This document shows, piece by piece, positions 18,106 through 27,306 of a stretch of DNA of 38,998 bases. Positions within the stretch are counted from its first letter, which is position 1, and every line of letters starts with the position of its first letter. Under the pieces are notes generated by a model that saw only the letters and a list, made by a program, of their open reading frames with translations, did not search any database and was not told the DNA's origin. The stretch comes from Candidatus Liptonbacteria bacterium (GTDB lineage: Bacteria; Patescibacteriota; Minisyncoccia; UBA6257; 2-01-FULL-56-20): contig JACQBP010000026.1 of the NCBI GenBank assembly GCA_016194445.1, positions 1 to 38,998 on the forward strand. Direction: 5' to 3'. The position numbers and the translations under genes are program-made.

Positions 18106-18536
18106 TAAATCCCCAGCTCCCCCAACTTCTCCGCGATTTCTTCGGACGAACTTTCAGTCTTGGCTTTATATTTCTCCCACTTATCTGTATCCCAAACTTC
18201 AATGCGATTATAGAGGCCGGCCACCACTACTTCTTTTTTTAAACCAGCGTATTTTCGCAAATAATCGGGAATTAAAATTCTTCCTTGAGTATCGACTTCC
18301 GCTTGAGCAGCGCCGGCTAACATTAAACGAGCAAAAGCTCGGGAGTTGGCTTGAGCTAGAGGCAAGGTAATTAATTTTTGAGCTAAAGCTTCCCACTCTT
18401 TGCCACCGAAAATAAATAAACAATTATCCAATCCCCGAGTGATAATGGCGCCGGATTTTAATTCCTCTCGGAATTTTGCCGGTACAGCCATTCGACCTTT
18501 AGAATCTAAATTGTGATGGTATTCGCCGAGTAGCAT
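18105..18536 (-). CDS. mraZ: Transcriptional regulator / division protein MraZ
   Basis: MLLGEYHHNLDSKGRMAVPAKFREEL, RARLMLAGAAQAEVDTQGRILIPDYLRKYA. Confidence 0.97.
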   Translation of the reverse strand: MLLGEYHHNLDSKGRMAVPAKFREELKSGAIITRGLDNCLFIFGGKEWEALAQKLITLPLAQANSRAFARLMLAGAAQAEVDTQGRILIPDYLRKYAGLKKEVVVAGLYNRIEVWDTDKWEKYKAKTESSSEEIAEKLGELGI

Positions 18537-18605
18537 GAATCAAATTTCATGTAATATGTAACAAGCGACATGTGACAAGAGAAAGTAAGAGAGAAATGGG
18601 ACAAG

Positions 18606-18643
18606 CCCAGCACTTTCTAGTCCTCACACTAGAAAGTGCTGGG
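18606..18643. repeat. Perfect hairpin upstream of mraZ
   Basis: 15-bp stem CCCAGCACTTTCTAG/CTAGAAAGTGCTGGG, 8-nt loop. Confidence 0.8.
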
Positions 18644-18666
18644 ATGGCAAAGAAGAGGGATTTTAT

Positions 18667-18731
18667 CCCCAGAAAGTGGGGTTTATCCCCAGTTTCATCC
18701 ACAATTCCCCACTTGTGTTAAGAATACCCCA
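18667..18731 (-). promoter_or_regulatory. Predicted MraZ operator array
   Basis: CCCCA (minus TGGGG) at 18667, 18687, 18707, 18727, ATCCA at 18697 and inverted TGGGG at 18677: all on a 10-bp register. Confidence 0.7.
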
Positions 18732-18770
18732 CCGTTCTCCTCGGTGTCAAAATTCATTGTTAGAAACAAA

Positions 18771-18793
18771 GAACCCTTGATTTTCAAGGGTTC
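18771..18793 (-). terminator. Intrinsic terminator upstream of the mraZ region
   Basis: GAACCCTTGA-TTT-TCAAGGGTTC, followed by TTTGTTT on the minus strand. Confidence 0.65.
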
Positions 18794-18827
18794 TTATCGG
18801 TTAGAGCACTGAGATATCCACAAATTA

Positions 18828-19175
18828 TTACCAGGGCGAATTGTTCTTGATAATAAAACCGATTCTTTTCATCAGAACAAAGCCGTAACCCCAAGAGACG
18901 ACGAGCCAATAAGGAATACCCAGTAAATCGGGCTGGGTAAATTTTTGATAACCACTGACTTCGGTGCCGATGGTTTCGACAATAAAACCGGCGATTAAGC
19001 CATAGATAAAAATCCAGGTTTCTGTTTTACGATCCTTGCCCAAAAATATTACAACTAAGGAGAGAACTAAATAGATTAAAAATAAGTCCGTGTTATGGCG
19101 CCAGAAAAAATAACTCAAGATGATCCCCAAAACTAGCGGCAGGGAGTGGATGAGAATCTGCATGATTTTAGACAT
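18828..19175 (-). CDS. Small multi-TM membrane protein
   Basis: 115 aa with several TM segments. Confidence 0.7.
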   Translation of the reverse strand: MSKIMQILIHSLPLVLGIILSYFFWRHNTDLFLIYLVLSLVVIFLGKDRKTETWIFIYGLIAGFIVETIGTEVSGYQKFTQPDLLGIPYWLVVSWGYGFVLMKRIGFIIKNNSPW

Positions 19176-19190
19176 GAGTTTTTATGCAGT

Positions 19191-20621
19191 TTATTTTGAA
19201 TCTTCTTGAATTGGTAACTTTTCAAGATACTCTCTCACCACCCCAGTGATCTTAGTTTTGGCTTTCGCTCTATCTTCATCGTTCTGCGCTGACTGATATT
19301 CATCTATGGCAGTTGCTCCATCCCCAGTTTTTAAAAATTCAGAAATATTTTTAAAAGTTGAGAACTCTAAAAGTGCTGGATTGTCTGAGAAACCTATGTA
19401 CCTCCTAGTTTTTGGGTCCTCAAAAACTAGGGATGTGGTTGAACCAAAACTCTTGATAATACCAAAAGGTTGGCCATTCTCATCAGTAATTATAAAATCA
19501 TTTGGATTTTCGAGGGTGAACCCAAATTCATTTTGAAAAGCGGAGAGTATTTTCTCGATGGGAACACCGCGTCGTTCTAATTCTTTATAAGCGGATCCTT
19601 GTTTGGGGGAAATAAAATGATCACTCATCAAACCCATCAGACCATCTCCGGTTACAATCAAACTGAATGTTCCTTCGCCAAATTTCTTATCGATCATTTC
19701 TTTAATTTTTATAGTTTCGCCCTTCCGAATGATTTCCCAAAAATTATCCTGCCCGATAATGTTTTCTAGGGCAAAAGCCGAAAAAGTCTCTCCCATATAG
19801 GCGTTAGTTGGCAGCTCCATCTTTTTTATCTTCTTATTAATTTCCAATCTCAAGAGCTCGTTCTGTCCTTCACTCAAAGAAAGCGTCTCGTTCAGTCCAA
19901 TTACGGATGGATCGTAAATATTTTTTTCTTCACCGGAAACAACCGCTGTTGTTGTCTGGAGACTGTGCAAATATTCGTGCTGAATTGTTCCTAAAATATC
20001 TTGATTGTCGGGGTCGATGAAAATCGTGTCTGCTTCACTTTCCTCACGAGTAATTTGGTAACGAGCCGTCGTAGTCAGACCAAGTTCTCCTTTGGTGCTG
20101 GGAGTAAATCTAAGTGCTGGGAAAGGATAACGAAGATCAATCCGCGATCCTAAACCCATACCTTTAAGGGCTTCTTCGTATTCACCGAGATTAAATTCCA
20201 TGAGTTTGGCCTCGAGTAAATGGAGGTTGGGTGTGTCGGGGTTACCAATACGATATTCTTCGATTGCCTCTTGTATTCTTAACTGATATTGAAAGTTTCT
20301 TTCGGTTTCAATTAGCTTTTCTTCAGAGTCAGGAACATTCGCTAAGTTATCGTATTTAATTTCAGCCACTCCCGGATGCTGTTGAATAAATCCCTCCCAG
20401 GCTGTTTTTTGACTTTGATTCCCTTTAATAAAATCGTAAACATACGTACCGGCAATGATACCACTGCCGAGAGTAAGCCACTTAATGGCACGACCAAACT
20501 TTGTGCGTTGGAATTCAACGATTTTGCTAAATGAACTTCCTTTTTCGGAGGTTTGTCTTTTTGATTCCTCTCCCTCGAGATTTTCTGGATCATTCGGCAA
20601 AAACGGATTTTCGATGGACAT
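19191..20621 (-). CDS. Membrane-anchored putative HExxH metallopeptidase-like protein
   Basis: N-terminal TM (WLTLGSGIIAGTYVYDF) and IQHEYLHSLQTTTA. Confidence 0.5.
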   Translation of the reverse strand: MSIENPFLPNDPENLEGEESKRQTSEKGSSFSKIVEFQRTKFGRAIKWLTLGSGIIAGTYVYDFIKGNQSQKTAWEGFIQQHPGVAEIKYDNLANVPDSEEKLIETERNFQYQLRIQEAIEEYRIGNPDTPNLHLLEAKLMEFNLGEYEEALKGMGLGSRIDLRYPFPALRFTPSTKGELGLTTTARYQITREESEADTIFIDPDNQDILGTIQHEYLHSLQTTTAVVSGEEKNIYDPSVIGLNETLSLSEGQNELLRLEINKKIKKMELPTNAYMGETFSAFALENIIGQDNFWEIIRKGETIKIKEMIDKKFGEGTFSLIVTGDGLMGLMSDHFISPKQGSAYKELERRGVPIEKILSAFQNEFGFTLENPNDFIITDENGQPFGIIKSFGSTTSLVFEDPKTRRYIGFSDNPALLEFSTFKNISEFLKTGDGATAIDEYQSAQNDEDRAKAKTKITGVVREYLEKLPIQEDSK

Positions 20622-20627
20622 ACGAGT

Positions 20628-20954
20628 TTAGGTTAGTTGATCTATCTTCGCCGCCAGAATGAAGTCGTTAATGGAGAGGCCGCCCACGGCGTGGGTCCAG
20701 AGTTCGATTTTAACTTTGGAGTAGCTGATAAAAATATCAGGATGGTGGCCTTCAGCTTCGGCGATCTCGGCGATTTTGTTTATAAAGATCATCGCCTCTT
20801 TGAAATTTTTGAATTTGAAGTCGGCCCAAATCTTTTTTTGATCGAGTTGCCACTTATTTGAAACTTGAGCTAAGAGTTTTTTCGCTTCCTCACGAGTAAG
20901 TGGCGGCGTTCCCCCTTCACACGGGACGCATTTTTGGTTTTTTAGATTATTCAT
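20628..20954 (-). CDS. Pterin-4a-carbinolamine dehydratase (PCD/DCoH)
   Basis: WQLDQKKIWADFKFKNFKEAMIFINKIAEIAEAEGHHPDIFISYSKVKIELWTHAVGGLSINDF. Confidence 0.93.
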   Translation of the reverse strand: MNNLKNQKCVPCEGGTPPLTREEAKKLLAQVSNKWQLDQKKIWADFKFKNFKEAMIFINKIAEIAEAEGHHPDIFISYSKVKIELWTHAVGGLSINDFILAAKIDQLT

Positions 20955-21534
20955 ACCTTAATTTTGTATCTTCTATCACCTTATACACTCCCTTATTGAA
21001 CCGATAGAAGTATTCGAGCCCTTTTCCGCGAACCTGTTTAATTTCTAAACCGAGCGATTTTGCTAATTCAAAAATCTCTTGCGTAGTTTTTTCAACCTCA
21101 TTTTCATTCTCAACCATTTTTTCAATTTCACAGATAGTATATCCGCAATCCATTTGATCAATATCTATATTAAATTCTCTAATTCTGAACTTTCGCCTAT
21201 TGGTTACTAGTTTTACTAAAACTTTAAAATTGTTAAGCCTCAGATTTTCTTCGAAATCTTCAGATAGTTTTTTGAGCTCAAGGCGCTTAGTAACTTCTTT
21301 TGTATTTGTTATTTCATCATATATATTAATTAATCCTTGTTTATTTTCTAATGGAATTTTTATTTCAAAATTGCCATTCCTGCTTCTAAGCCACCAGTCT
21401 TTTTTAACGAGTGCATAGTCGGGGTTATCAAAATAAATATCGGTATTTATAACTTCTTTTACAAATTCAGCAGATTCTTCAATCCGCTTCATTTGTTCGG
21501 GGGTTAAGGAAAATTTCTTTTCAACTTCGATCAT
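20947..21534 (-). CDS. CYTH domain / ThTPase-like protein
   Basis: MIEVEKKFSL, DIYFDNPDYALVKKDWWLRSRNGNFEIKIPL. Confidence 0.85.
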   Translation of the reverse strand: MIEVEKKFSLTPEQMKRIEESAEFVKEVINTDIYFDNPDYALVKKDWWLRSRNGNFEIKIPLENKQGLINIYDEITNTKEVTKRLELKKLSEDFEENLRLNNFKVLVKLVTNRRKFRIREFNIDIDQMDCGYTICEIEKMVENENEVEKTTQEIFELAKSLGLEIKQVRGKGLEYFYRFNKGVYKVIEDTKLRYE

Positions 21535-21557
21535 CTAAAATAGTCTACAATAATTCG

Positions 21558-21579
21558 AAAACCGCGCCAAGGCGGTTTT
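21558..21579 (-). terminator. Intrinsic terminator after the DoxX-like gene
   Basis: AAAACCGC...GCGGTTTT. Confidence 0.65.
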
Positions 21580-21594
21580 TGGTCTCAATTTTTT

Positions 21595-21975
21595 CTACTT
21601 AAACCACTCCCGGGAATTTTTTGGCCAGCCCAAAAGCAGTAGGAGAGCCAAGGGCGCGCTCCAGTTAGCAAAGCGCTCGACAAAGTCCCAGATCGGAAGT
21701 CCAACCAATGGCCGGACTAAGGCCGTCCAAAATCCCCAAAACATCGCCCAAAGAAGGAAAGCTCTGATCGGTTTAATAAGCACGATAAGAGCCACTAGAA
21801 GATCGAATAAACCAATTAAAGTTAGAAGGGTTCCGGCAGTTTCAGCACTCACGCCGGTCAACTGACCGATCCACTTAATCCAATCCGCTTTGCCTTGAAG
21901 GGCAAAAACACCGTGGCCGATAAACTCGCCGGCGACACCAAGTCGTAAAACCCATTGAACAGTTTTTGAATTCAT
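21595..21975 (-). CDS. DoxX-like membrane protein
   Basis: LRLGVAGEFIGHGVFALQGKADWIKWI and four TM segments. Confidence 0.65.
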   Translation of the reverse strand: MNSKTVQWVLRLGVAGEFIGHGVFALQGKADWIKWIGQLTGVSAETAGTLLTLIGLFDLLVALIVLIKPIRAFLLWAMFWGFWTALVRPLVGLPIWDFVERFANWSAPLALLLLLGWPKNSREWFK

Positions 21976-21978
21976 GAT

Positions 21979-22109
21979 TTTACCCTCCCAACTTTTAAGA
22001 CTTATGTCTTAATGCGTTTATATTTTGGAAAGCGCAAGTGACGGCGATAAATGTGTTGGGTGCGCTAACAATTTTTAAAAAATTAGGTCTTAAAAGTTGG
22101 GAGGGTAAA
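21979..22109 (-). promoter_or_regulatory. Candidate SD-sequestering RNA switch upstream of the DoxX-like gene
   Basis: 23-bp perfect IR TTTACCCTCCCAACTTTTAAGAC(21979-22001)/GTCTTAAAAGTTGGGAGGGTAAA(22087-22109); 5' end of the gene's SD GGGAGG lies inside the stem; competing local hairpin TTAAGAC-ttat-GTCTTAA. Confidence 0.6.
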
Positions 22110-22129
22110 TTTACGACCTTTTGCTATAA

Positions 22130-24343
22130 TTATATGACTTTTTTTCGCAGTAGTAAGGCGTTTATAGACACAATCACGGTTGAAAACGACATGAGTACCG
22201 CCGCAAAGGCCGGAGCGAGCGTAATTCCATGATTCCATAAAACGCCGGCGGCAAGCGGTATTGCCACCACATTGTAGCCTGTAGCCCAGAAAAGATTCTG
22301 AATCATCTTGGTGTAAGTGAGCTTGGAGAGCCGGATGATTTTTACAATATCCCGAGGGTCATTTCTCACTAAGATAATTCCAGCCGATTCGATAGCGACA
22401 TTAGTACCCGCGCCGATCGCGACTCCTAAATCGGCCCGAACCAGAGCTGGCGCGTCGTTGATGCCATCCCCAATCATCGCCACTTTGTTGCCTTTAGCTT
22501 GTAAGAGTTTTACTTTCTCTGATTTTTCATGCGGCAAAACTCGAGAGAAGTATTCATCAATTCCCAAATCTTTGGCCACCCATTCCGCCACTTTTTCGGA
22601 GTCGCCGGTGATCATCGCCACTTTTACGTTCATCGCTTTTAGGGCTTTGATGGCTTCGCGAGATTCTTCGCGGATAACATCAGCGAGGCCCAAGACGCCC
22701 AAAAGCTCATTGTTTTCCAGAACATAGATAATGGTTTTTCCTTTTTCGGCTTCGAGCTCGGTTTGGGATTTAATTTCGTTCGGCAAATCGAAACCTTGAT
22801 CTAAGATGGCGTGGCCACCAACCAGAATTTTTCGCTCGCCCAATTTGGCTTCTACGCCTTTGCCAGGTAGGCGTTTAAAGTCGGCCACCGAATCAATTTT
22901 GAGATTTCTCTTTTTAGCTTCGACGACAATGGCCTGGGAAATCGGATGCTCGGAATGAGAATCCACGGCCGCGGCGATTTGAATTAAATCGTTTTCCGAT
23001 TTTGATTTACTTAGCCAAATATCAGTCACGCCATACTCACCTTTGGTAAGCGTGCCGGTTTTATCAAACAGCACCACATCAATCGAGCGCGCCATCTCAA
23101 GCGCTAGGCGATTCTTAATCAGAAATCCATTTCGGGCTGCCATAGTGGTTGAAATCGAAGCGACGAGCGGCACGGCCAGGCCGAGCGCGTGCGGACAGGC
23201 AATCACGAGCACGGCCACCATTCGCTCAAGTGCAAAATCAAAACCGGATTTTGCGAAGAGCCAGAGGACAAAAGAAAGTCCGCCCGAAGCAATCGCCACT
23301 ACGGTCAAGTAGTAAGCCGCCTTATCCGAAAGAATCTGAAGTTTCGATTTCGAAGCCTGGGCTTCCCGCACCAAGCGCATCACTCCCGAAAGAAAAGTCT
23401 GCTCACCAACTTTAGTGACCTTGATTTTAAGCGATCCATCGCCATTGACCGTGCCGGCAATCACTTCGGAATTTTCTTTTTTAGGCACCAGCGCCGATTC
23501 TCCAGTAATCATCGATTCATTCGTCTCTGACTTTCCCTCGAGAACTACTCCGTCGGCGGGAATTCTTCCACCTGGTCGAACGAAAACTATGTCCCCAATT
23601 CTTAGTTCCGAAATTGGAACTGTTTCTATTTCTGTCTCAATCTTTAATTTTGAATTGTCATTTTGACTTTTGCCAGTTAAGCTTTGAATTATTCTTTCCG
23701 CCGTATCTGGCAAAAGCTTTGAGAGTTCTTTTAGGGCACCTTGAGCGCCTTTCACCGCTCTCATCTCAATCCAATGACCGAGAAGCATAACGGTGATCAA
23801 CGTGGTCAATTCCCAAAAAAGAGTCTCACCTTGTCCTTTGATCGTCACAAAAACGCTGTACCCAAAAGCGGTGGTGATGGCGAGAGCGATTAAAGTCATC
23901 ATACCCGGCAGCTTGGCGCGAATTTCTCTAGCTGCGCTTGCGAGGAAAATCATCCCGGCGTAGAAAAAGACGAACGAGCCCAAAATAAAGGGCAGATATC
24001 GAGAGCCGGGAAATTCCGGCGCATTAATTTTAAGGACGCTTCTGGCAAAATCGGAATAGAGAATAACTGGGACTGACAAAACCAAACTCACCCAAAATTT
24101 CTTCAGGAACTGCTCGGTGGAGTGCCCAACGTGCTTATCGTGTTCGTCGTGTTCTGACTTATGACTTTTAACTTTTGACTTTTGACTGACTAGTGCCATC
24201 CCGCACTCAGGACACATCCCGGGTTGATCTTGTCTAACTTCCGGGTGCATTGGGCAAGTATAAAAAACACCCCCGGCCATATCCATTGGTTCCTGGTCTT
24301 TCGGATTTTTATTATTATCGTGGCAACAAGAATGATCTTTCAT
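22130..24343 (-). CDS. copB: Copper-translocating P-type ATPase, CopB-like
   Basis: [37 protein letters not shown] ion motif, [22 protein letters not shown]. Confidence 0.93.
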   Translation of the reverse strand: MKDHSCCHDNNKNPKDQEPMDMAGGVFYTCPMHPEVRQDQPGMCPECGMALVSQKSKVKSHKSEHDEHDKHVGHSTEQFLKKFWVSLVLSVPVILYSDFARSVLKINAPEFPGSRYLPFILGSFVFFYAGMIFLASAAREIRAKLPGMMTLIALAITTAFGYSVFVTIKGQGETLFWELTTLITVMLLGHWIEMRAVKGAQGALKELSKLLPDTAERIIQSLTGKSQNDNSKLKIETEIETVPISELRIGDIVFVRPGGRIPADGVVLEGKSETNESMITGESALVPKKENSEVIAGTVNGDGSLKIKVTKVGEQTFLSGVMRLVREAQASKSKLQILSDKAAYYLTVVAIASGGLSFVLWLFAKSGFDFALERMVAVLVIACPHALGLAVPLVASISTTMAARNGFLIKNRLALEMARSIDVVLFDKTGTLTKGEYGVTDIWLSKSKSENDLIQIAAAVDSHSEHPISQAIVVEAKKRNLKIDSVADFKRLPGKGVEAKLGERKILVGGHAILDQGFDLPNEIKSQTELEAEKGKTIIYVLENNELLGVLGLADVIREESREAIKALKAMNVKVAMITGDSEKVAEWVAKDLGIDEYFSRVLPHEKSEKVKLLQAKGNKVAMIGDGINDAPALVRADLGVAIGAGTNVAIESAGIILVRNDPRDIVKIIRLSKLTYTKMIQNLFWATGYNVVAIPLAAGVLWNHGITLAPAFAAVLMSFSTVIVSINALLLRKKVI

Positions 24344-24352
24344 TTGCCTTAA

Positions 24353-25306
24353 TTATACTCCACATCCTCCCCCGCTCGACTTTTTCTCCGGGGTTTGAAC
24401 TTGGCTCAAGATGTTCGCATAACCGTAAGCGCTTGAATAATCCGCGCCTAAGATTTCTTTCGGGTCGGCTTTTTCAAGACTCGTTCCTTTCATTTTAAGA
24501 TACTTGTCAATAGTAAGATACGTGTCCGGAAACCAGTATGAATTTACCTGGAGCGCCACTTTGTACATCTCGTTTTCGTTCGCGCCATTTGCCGCCATCA
24601 ACTCTAAGAGTCCCAACATCGCCATGCCGTGATTGCAGTCCGGAAAATAAGTGGAGTTTCCGCAACACGGCCGGTAGATATTTTTCGAGACTTTTTCGAC
24701 TAGAAGTTGCTGCTCCGGCGTCAATTTCACTAGCTCGTGTTTCGAGTAGTGATCCATGGCGTTTCCTTTCGCTAGAGTCCAGCCACCAGTCGAAGCAAAA
24801 TTTCCCGCTCCCCCGTATCGTGAATCCTTCATCGGTCCCTTCTCTAAAATCGGGTTTTGGTTAGCTAAACCAAAAGCCCAGAAAAGATTCAGGAGATAGC
24901 CGGAATTTTGCATAGTCATCACAACCCGATCATTTTTTGAATCAAGCAGGAGACTTTTCTCTTCTGCCCGCAAACCTCCTCGGCCGGCGTAAATCTGTTC
25001 AAAAGGCCCTTGGTCAATCACACCCAACTGAACCATTTGCTTGCCTAAATCTCCCCAGCCAATAGGGAGCTCAACACCGGCGGAAGGCAAAACTGACTCG
25101 CTCGGTGTAGCTATGGTTTCCTTTTCGGCGGCTGAATGATGACTCGAATCAACTTTGTTGACCGAACTTAATTGGTTGTTTTTTTGAGAACCAACGTGAT
25201 AGACTAAAAGTAGAAAGAAGGCGATAACGGCAATAACCGCCACGACAGTCGACCCCCAGCTGGCGGCTGGAATTTCAAGATTTTTTTCCTCGTTTAGATC
25301 GTCCAT
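24353..25306 (-). CDS. Conserved membrane-anchored Cys-containing protein of unknown function
   Basis: TM anchor; RPCCGNSTYFPDCNHGMAMLGLLELMAANG; C-terminal SGGGCGV; start at MDDLNEEKN. Confidence 0.7.
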   Translation of the reverse strand: MDDLNEEKNLEIPAASWGSTVVAVIAVIAFFLLLVYHVGSQKNNQLSSVNKVDSSHHSAAEKETIATPSESVLPSAGVELPIGWGDLGKQMVQLGVIDQGPFEQIYAGRGGLRAEEKSLLLDSKNDRVVMTMQNSGYLLNLFWAFGLANQNPILEKGPMKDSRYGGAGNFASTGGWTLAKGNAMDHYSKHELVKLTPEQQLLVEKVSKNIYRPCCGNSTYFPDCNHGMAMLGLLELMAANGANENEMYKVALQVNSYWFPDTYLTIDKYLKMKGTSLEKADPKEILGADYSSAYGYANILSQVQTPEKKSSGGGCGV

Positions 25307-25319
25307 ATTTTTATTAAGG

Positions 25320-26240
25320 TTAGTGACACGACTTTTTTTCTTCTTTTTCCTGATCAGCTTCGTCTTCCTTCGGCAACTCTCCCTCATTCGATTTTCTCAC
25401 CGCTCGGTAAATGAAATAGCCAAATATTCCTAAGATAAACACGGCCCAAATTATATCCGGCACTCCCTTAGTTATTTCGAAAAAACTCGTAGTGGTTTGA
25501 TTCAAGAATTTTCCGACCGCGGCTTGGAAACTCGGCGCCCAATACGCGTTCCCAGAGAAACCTAGCACAACCATAGTGATACCGATCAAAAGGAAAATAC
25601 TGGCGGCCAAAAGATTAGTGGAGTGCGCAAAATAATCTTTCCCCCCTAATCGAAACTCCATCACCTTGCCTTGAATGAGTTTGGATTTTTCGAGCTTGAA
25701 TTTGTCGTAGAAGAAAGCGGCTAAGAAAAGCGGGAAAACCATGCCGAAAACGTAGGTGAAGGTAACCACTAAAGCTTTCCAGAAAACGCCGGAGACGACC
25801 GCGAGCGTGACCGCGCCGGCCAAAACTGGAGCGCAACAAGAGGTCGCGGCGCCCGAAAGGATTCCCAAAAGAAAAACGGATTTGGGATGCGAAGCGGAAA
25901 GTTTGGGTTTGATTTTTTTCATCATCGGAATCATGGCTATGCTTTTTCCGAAGATCGAAAAAATGGCGAGGATGATCATAAACACGCCTCCGATCAGATA
26001 CATTTCCTTATGGAAGTTTTGGAAGATGCTCGCGAGCCAGGCCGCGCCGAGACCGATGGGAATCAGAACCACGGCAATCCCCGAAAAGAAAACCAGAGTC
26101 ATCCGGATAATATTTTTCTTTTCCCTAAAAGCCGAAGCGAGGTAGGCCGGCAGAAGCACAGTAATGCAACACGGGGCGAAGAGCGCCACCATTCCGGCCA
26201 AAAAAGCCGCCAGGATCGAAGCGCTAAAGATTAACTCCAT
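25320..26240 (-). CDS. CcdA/DsbD-type transmembrane thiol-redox protein
   Basis: AGMVALFAPCCITVLLPAYLASAF ... GAATSCCAPVLAGAVTLAV, six or more TM. Confidence 0.8.
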   Translation of the reverse strand: MELIFSASILAAFLAGMVALFAPCCITVLLPAYLASAFREKKNIIRMTLVFFSGIAVVLIPIGLGAAWLASIFQNFHKEMYLIGGVFMIILAIFSIFGKSIAMIPMMKKIKPKLSASHPKSVFLLGILSGAATSCCAPVLAGAVTLAVVSGVFWKALVVTFTYVFGMVFPLFLAAFFYDKFKLEKSKLIQGKVMEFRLGGKDYFAHSTNLLAASIFLLIGITMVVLGFSGNAYWAPSFQAAVGKFLNQTTTSFFEITKGVPDIIWAVFILGIFGYFIYRAVRKSNEGELPKEDEADQEKEEKKSCH

Positions 26241-26241
26241 G

Positions 26242-26754
26242 TTAGTTAGTCACCATGGCTCTGAAATTCAACTCGACTTTGGGCGTTTGGCTCGAGTTGG
26301 TTTCAATGAATACGGTGCGATTTGCCAAACCGATGCCAGATGGCCCGTGAGCCGCGGGATTGAAGATGGCTTTAACTTTAATCGTTTCGCCAGCTCCCAC
26401 CTTGACATTAGCCGTCGAGATGCCGCCACCGTGGCCGGGCATGCCGTAGGGACCGGAGGTTTCGCCTTTGGCGTCGGTGATTTCGGCGGTGGTGCACATA
26501 CAGGAAGTGTAGACTTTGTTAATGACGATAGGTTCGGCACCGTCATTCTTGAGCTCAAAGACTTTTGAGACGTTGCCATTTTTCATGGCGATAGTGCCAA
26601 AGTCAAAATCTTTTTCAAGCGCACTAAGAATACTGGCGGATGCGATGGAAGCTTTTTTACTTAATCCCCCGCCGCTTTGACTACCAAGAAATCCGAGGCC
26701 GATAATAATAGCCAAGATGATAACGGCGAAGATAATGATGTTTTTTGATTTCAT
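26242..26754 (-). CDS. DUF1573 domain protein
   Basis: DFGTIAMKNGNVSKVFELKNDGAEPIVINKVYTSCMCTTAEI. Confidence 0.85.
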   Translation of the reverse strand: MKSKNIIIFAVIILAIIIGLGFLGSQSGGGLSKKASIASASILSALEKDFDFGTIAMKNGNVSKVFELKNDGAEPIVINKVYTSCMCTTAEITDAKGETSGPYGMPGHGGGISTANVKVGAGETIKVKAIFNPAAHGPSGIGLANRTVFIETNSSQTPKVELNFRAMVTN

Positions 26755-26786
26755 GTTTTTCTAATAATTTTTTTCGACAACGAAAA

Positions 26787-26809
26787 AACACCTGGGATTA
26801 GGTGTTCAT
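26787..26809 (-). terminator. Intrinsic terminator
   Basis: AACACCT-gggatt-AGGTGTT; followed by T-run on the minus strand. Confidence 0.6.
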
Positions 26810-26842
26810 CGGCGCGCTACAAAGACCGCTTAGAAAAAGCGT

Positions 26843-27256
26843 CTAGCGCACCGTCTGTAATGCTAGCGGATCGCGTTTATTTAAAATTGAGAGCCAGGCG
26901 AGAAAACGATTTTTTAACTTGAAAATGTCTCCGGAGAGCTGAACACTAGATTTTTGAAAATAATAAGTAACTTTAGGTCTGACTTTAGCGGCGACGAAAA
27001 CGCCGGCGATTAACGAGAAAGCCAAAAGAAGCAGGGTTAAGATGTTGGTTTGACCCAAACTTGCCCGAAGAGAGGCTTGAAGATTGGAGAGATGCTCGAG
27101 GGTAGAATTGATCGGGTTAACCACCTGGGCACAGTTGCTAGAAAATTCAAAGAGGCAAGAATGGTGCATGGCGTGGCTCGCGTGGGCCAGGCTCGAAAAG
27201 CCGAGGATGTTCACGATCACAAAGGCGAAAAGAATAAAAAGTCCCTGGGGTTTCAT
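26843..27256 (-). CDS. Secreted/membrane His-Cys protein of unknown function
   Basis: Signal-like N-terminus then HASHAMHHSCLFEFSSNC; second TM. Confidence 0.6.
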   Translation of the reverse strand: MKPQGLFILFAFVIVNILGFSSLAHASHAMHHSCLFEFSSNCAQVVNPINSTLEHLSNLQASLRASLGQTNILTLLLLAFSLIAGVFVAAKVRPKVTYYFQKSSVQLSGDIFKLKNRFLAWLSILNKRDPLALQTVR

Positions 27257-27306
27257 TGGTTTTAGATTAGCACTATACGGAAAATCTCGCAAGACGCGGA
27301 GCAAGC

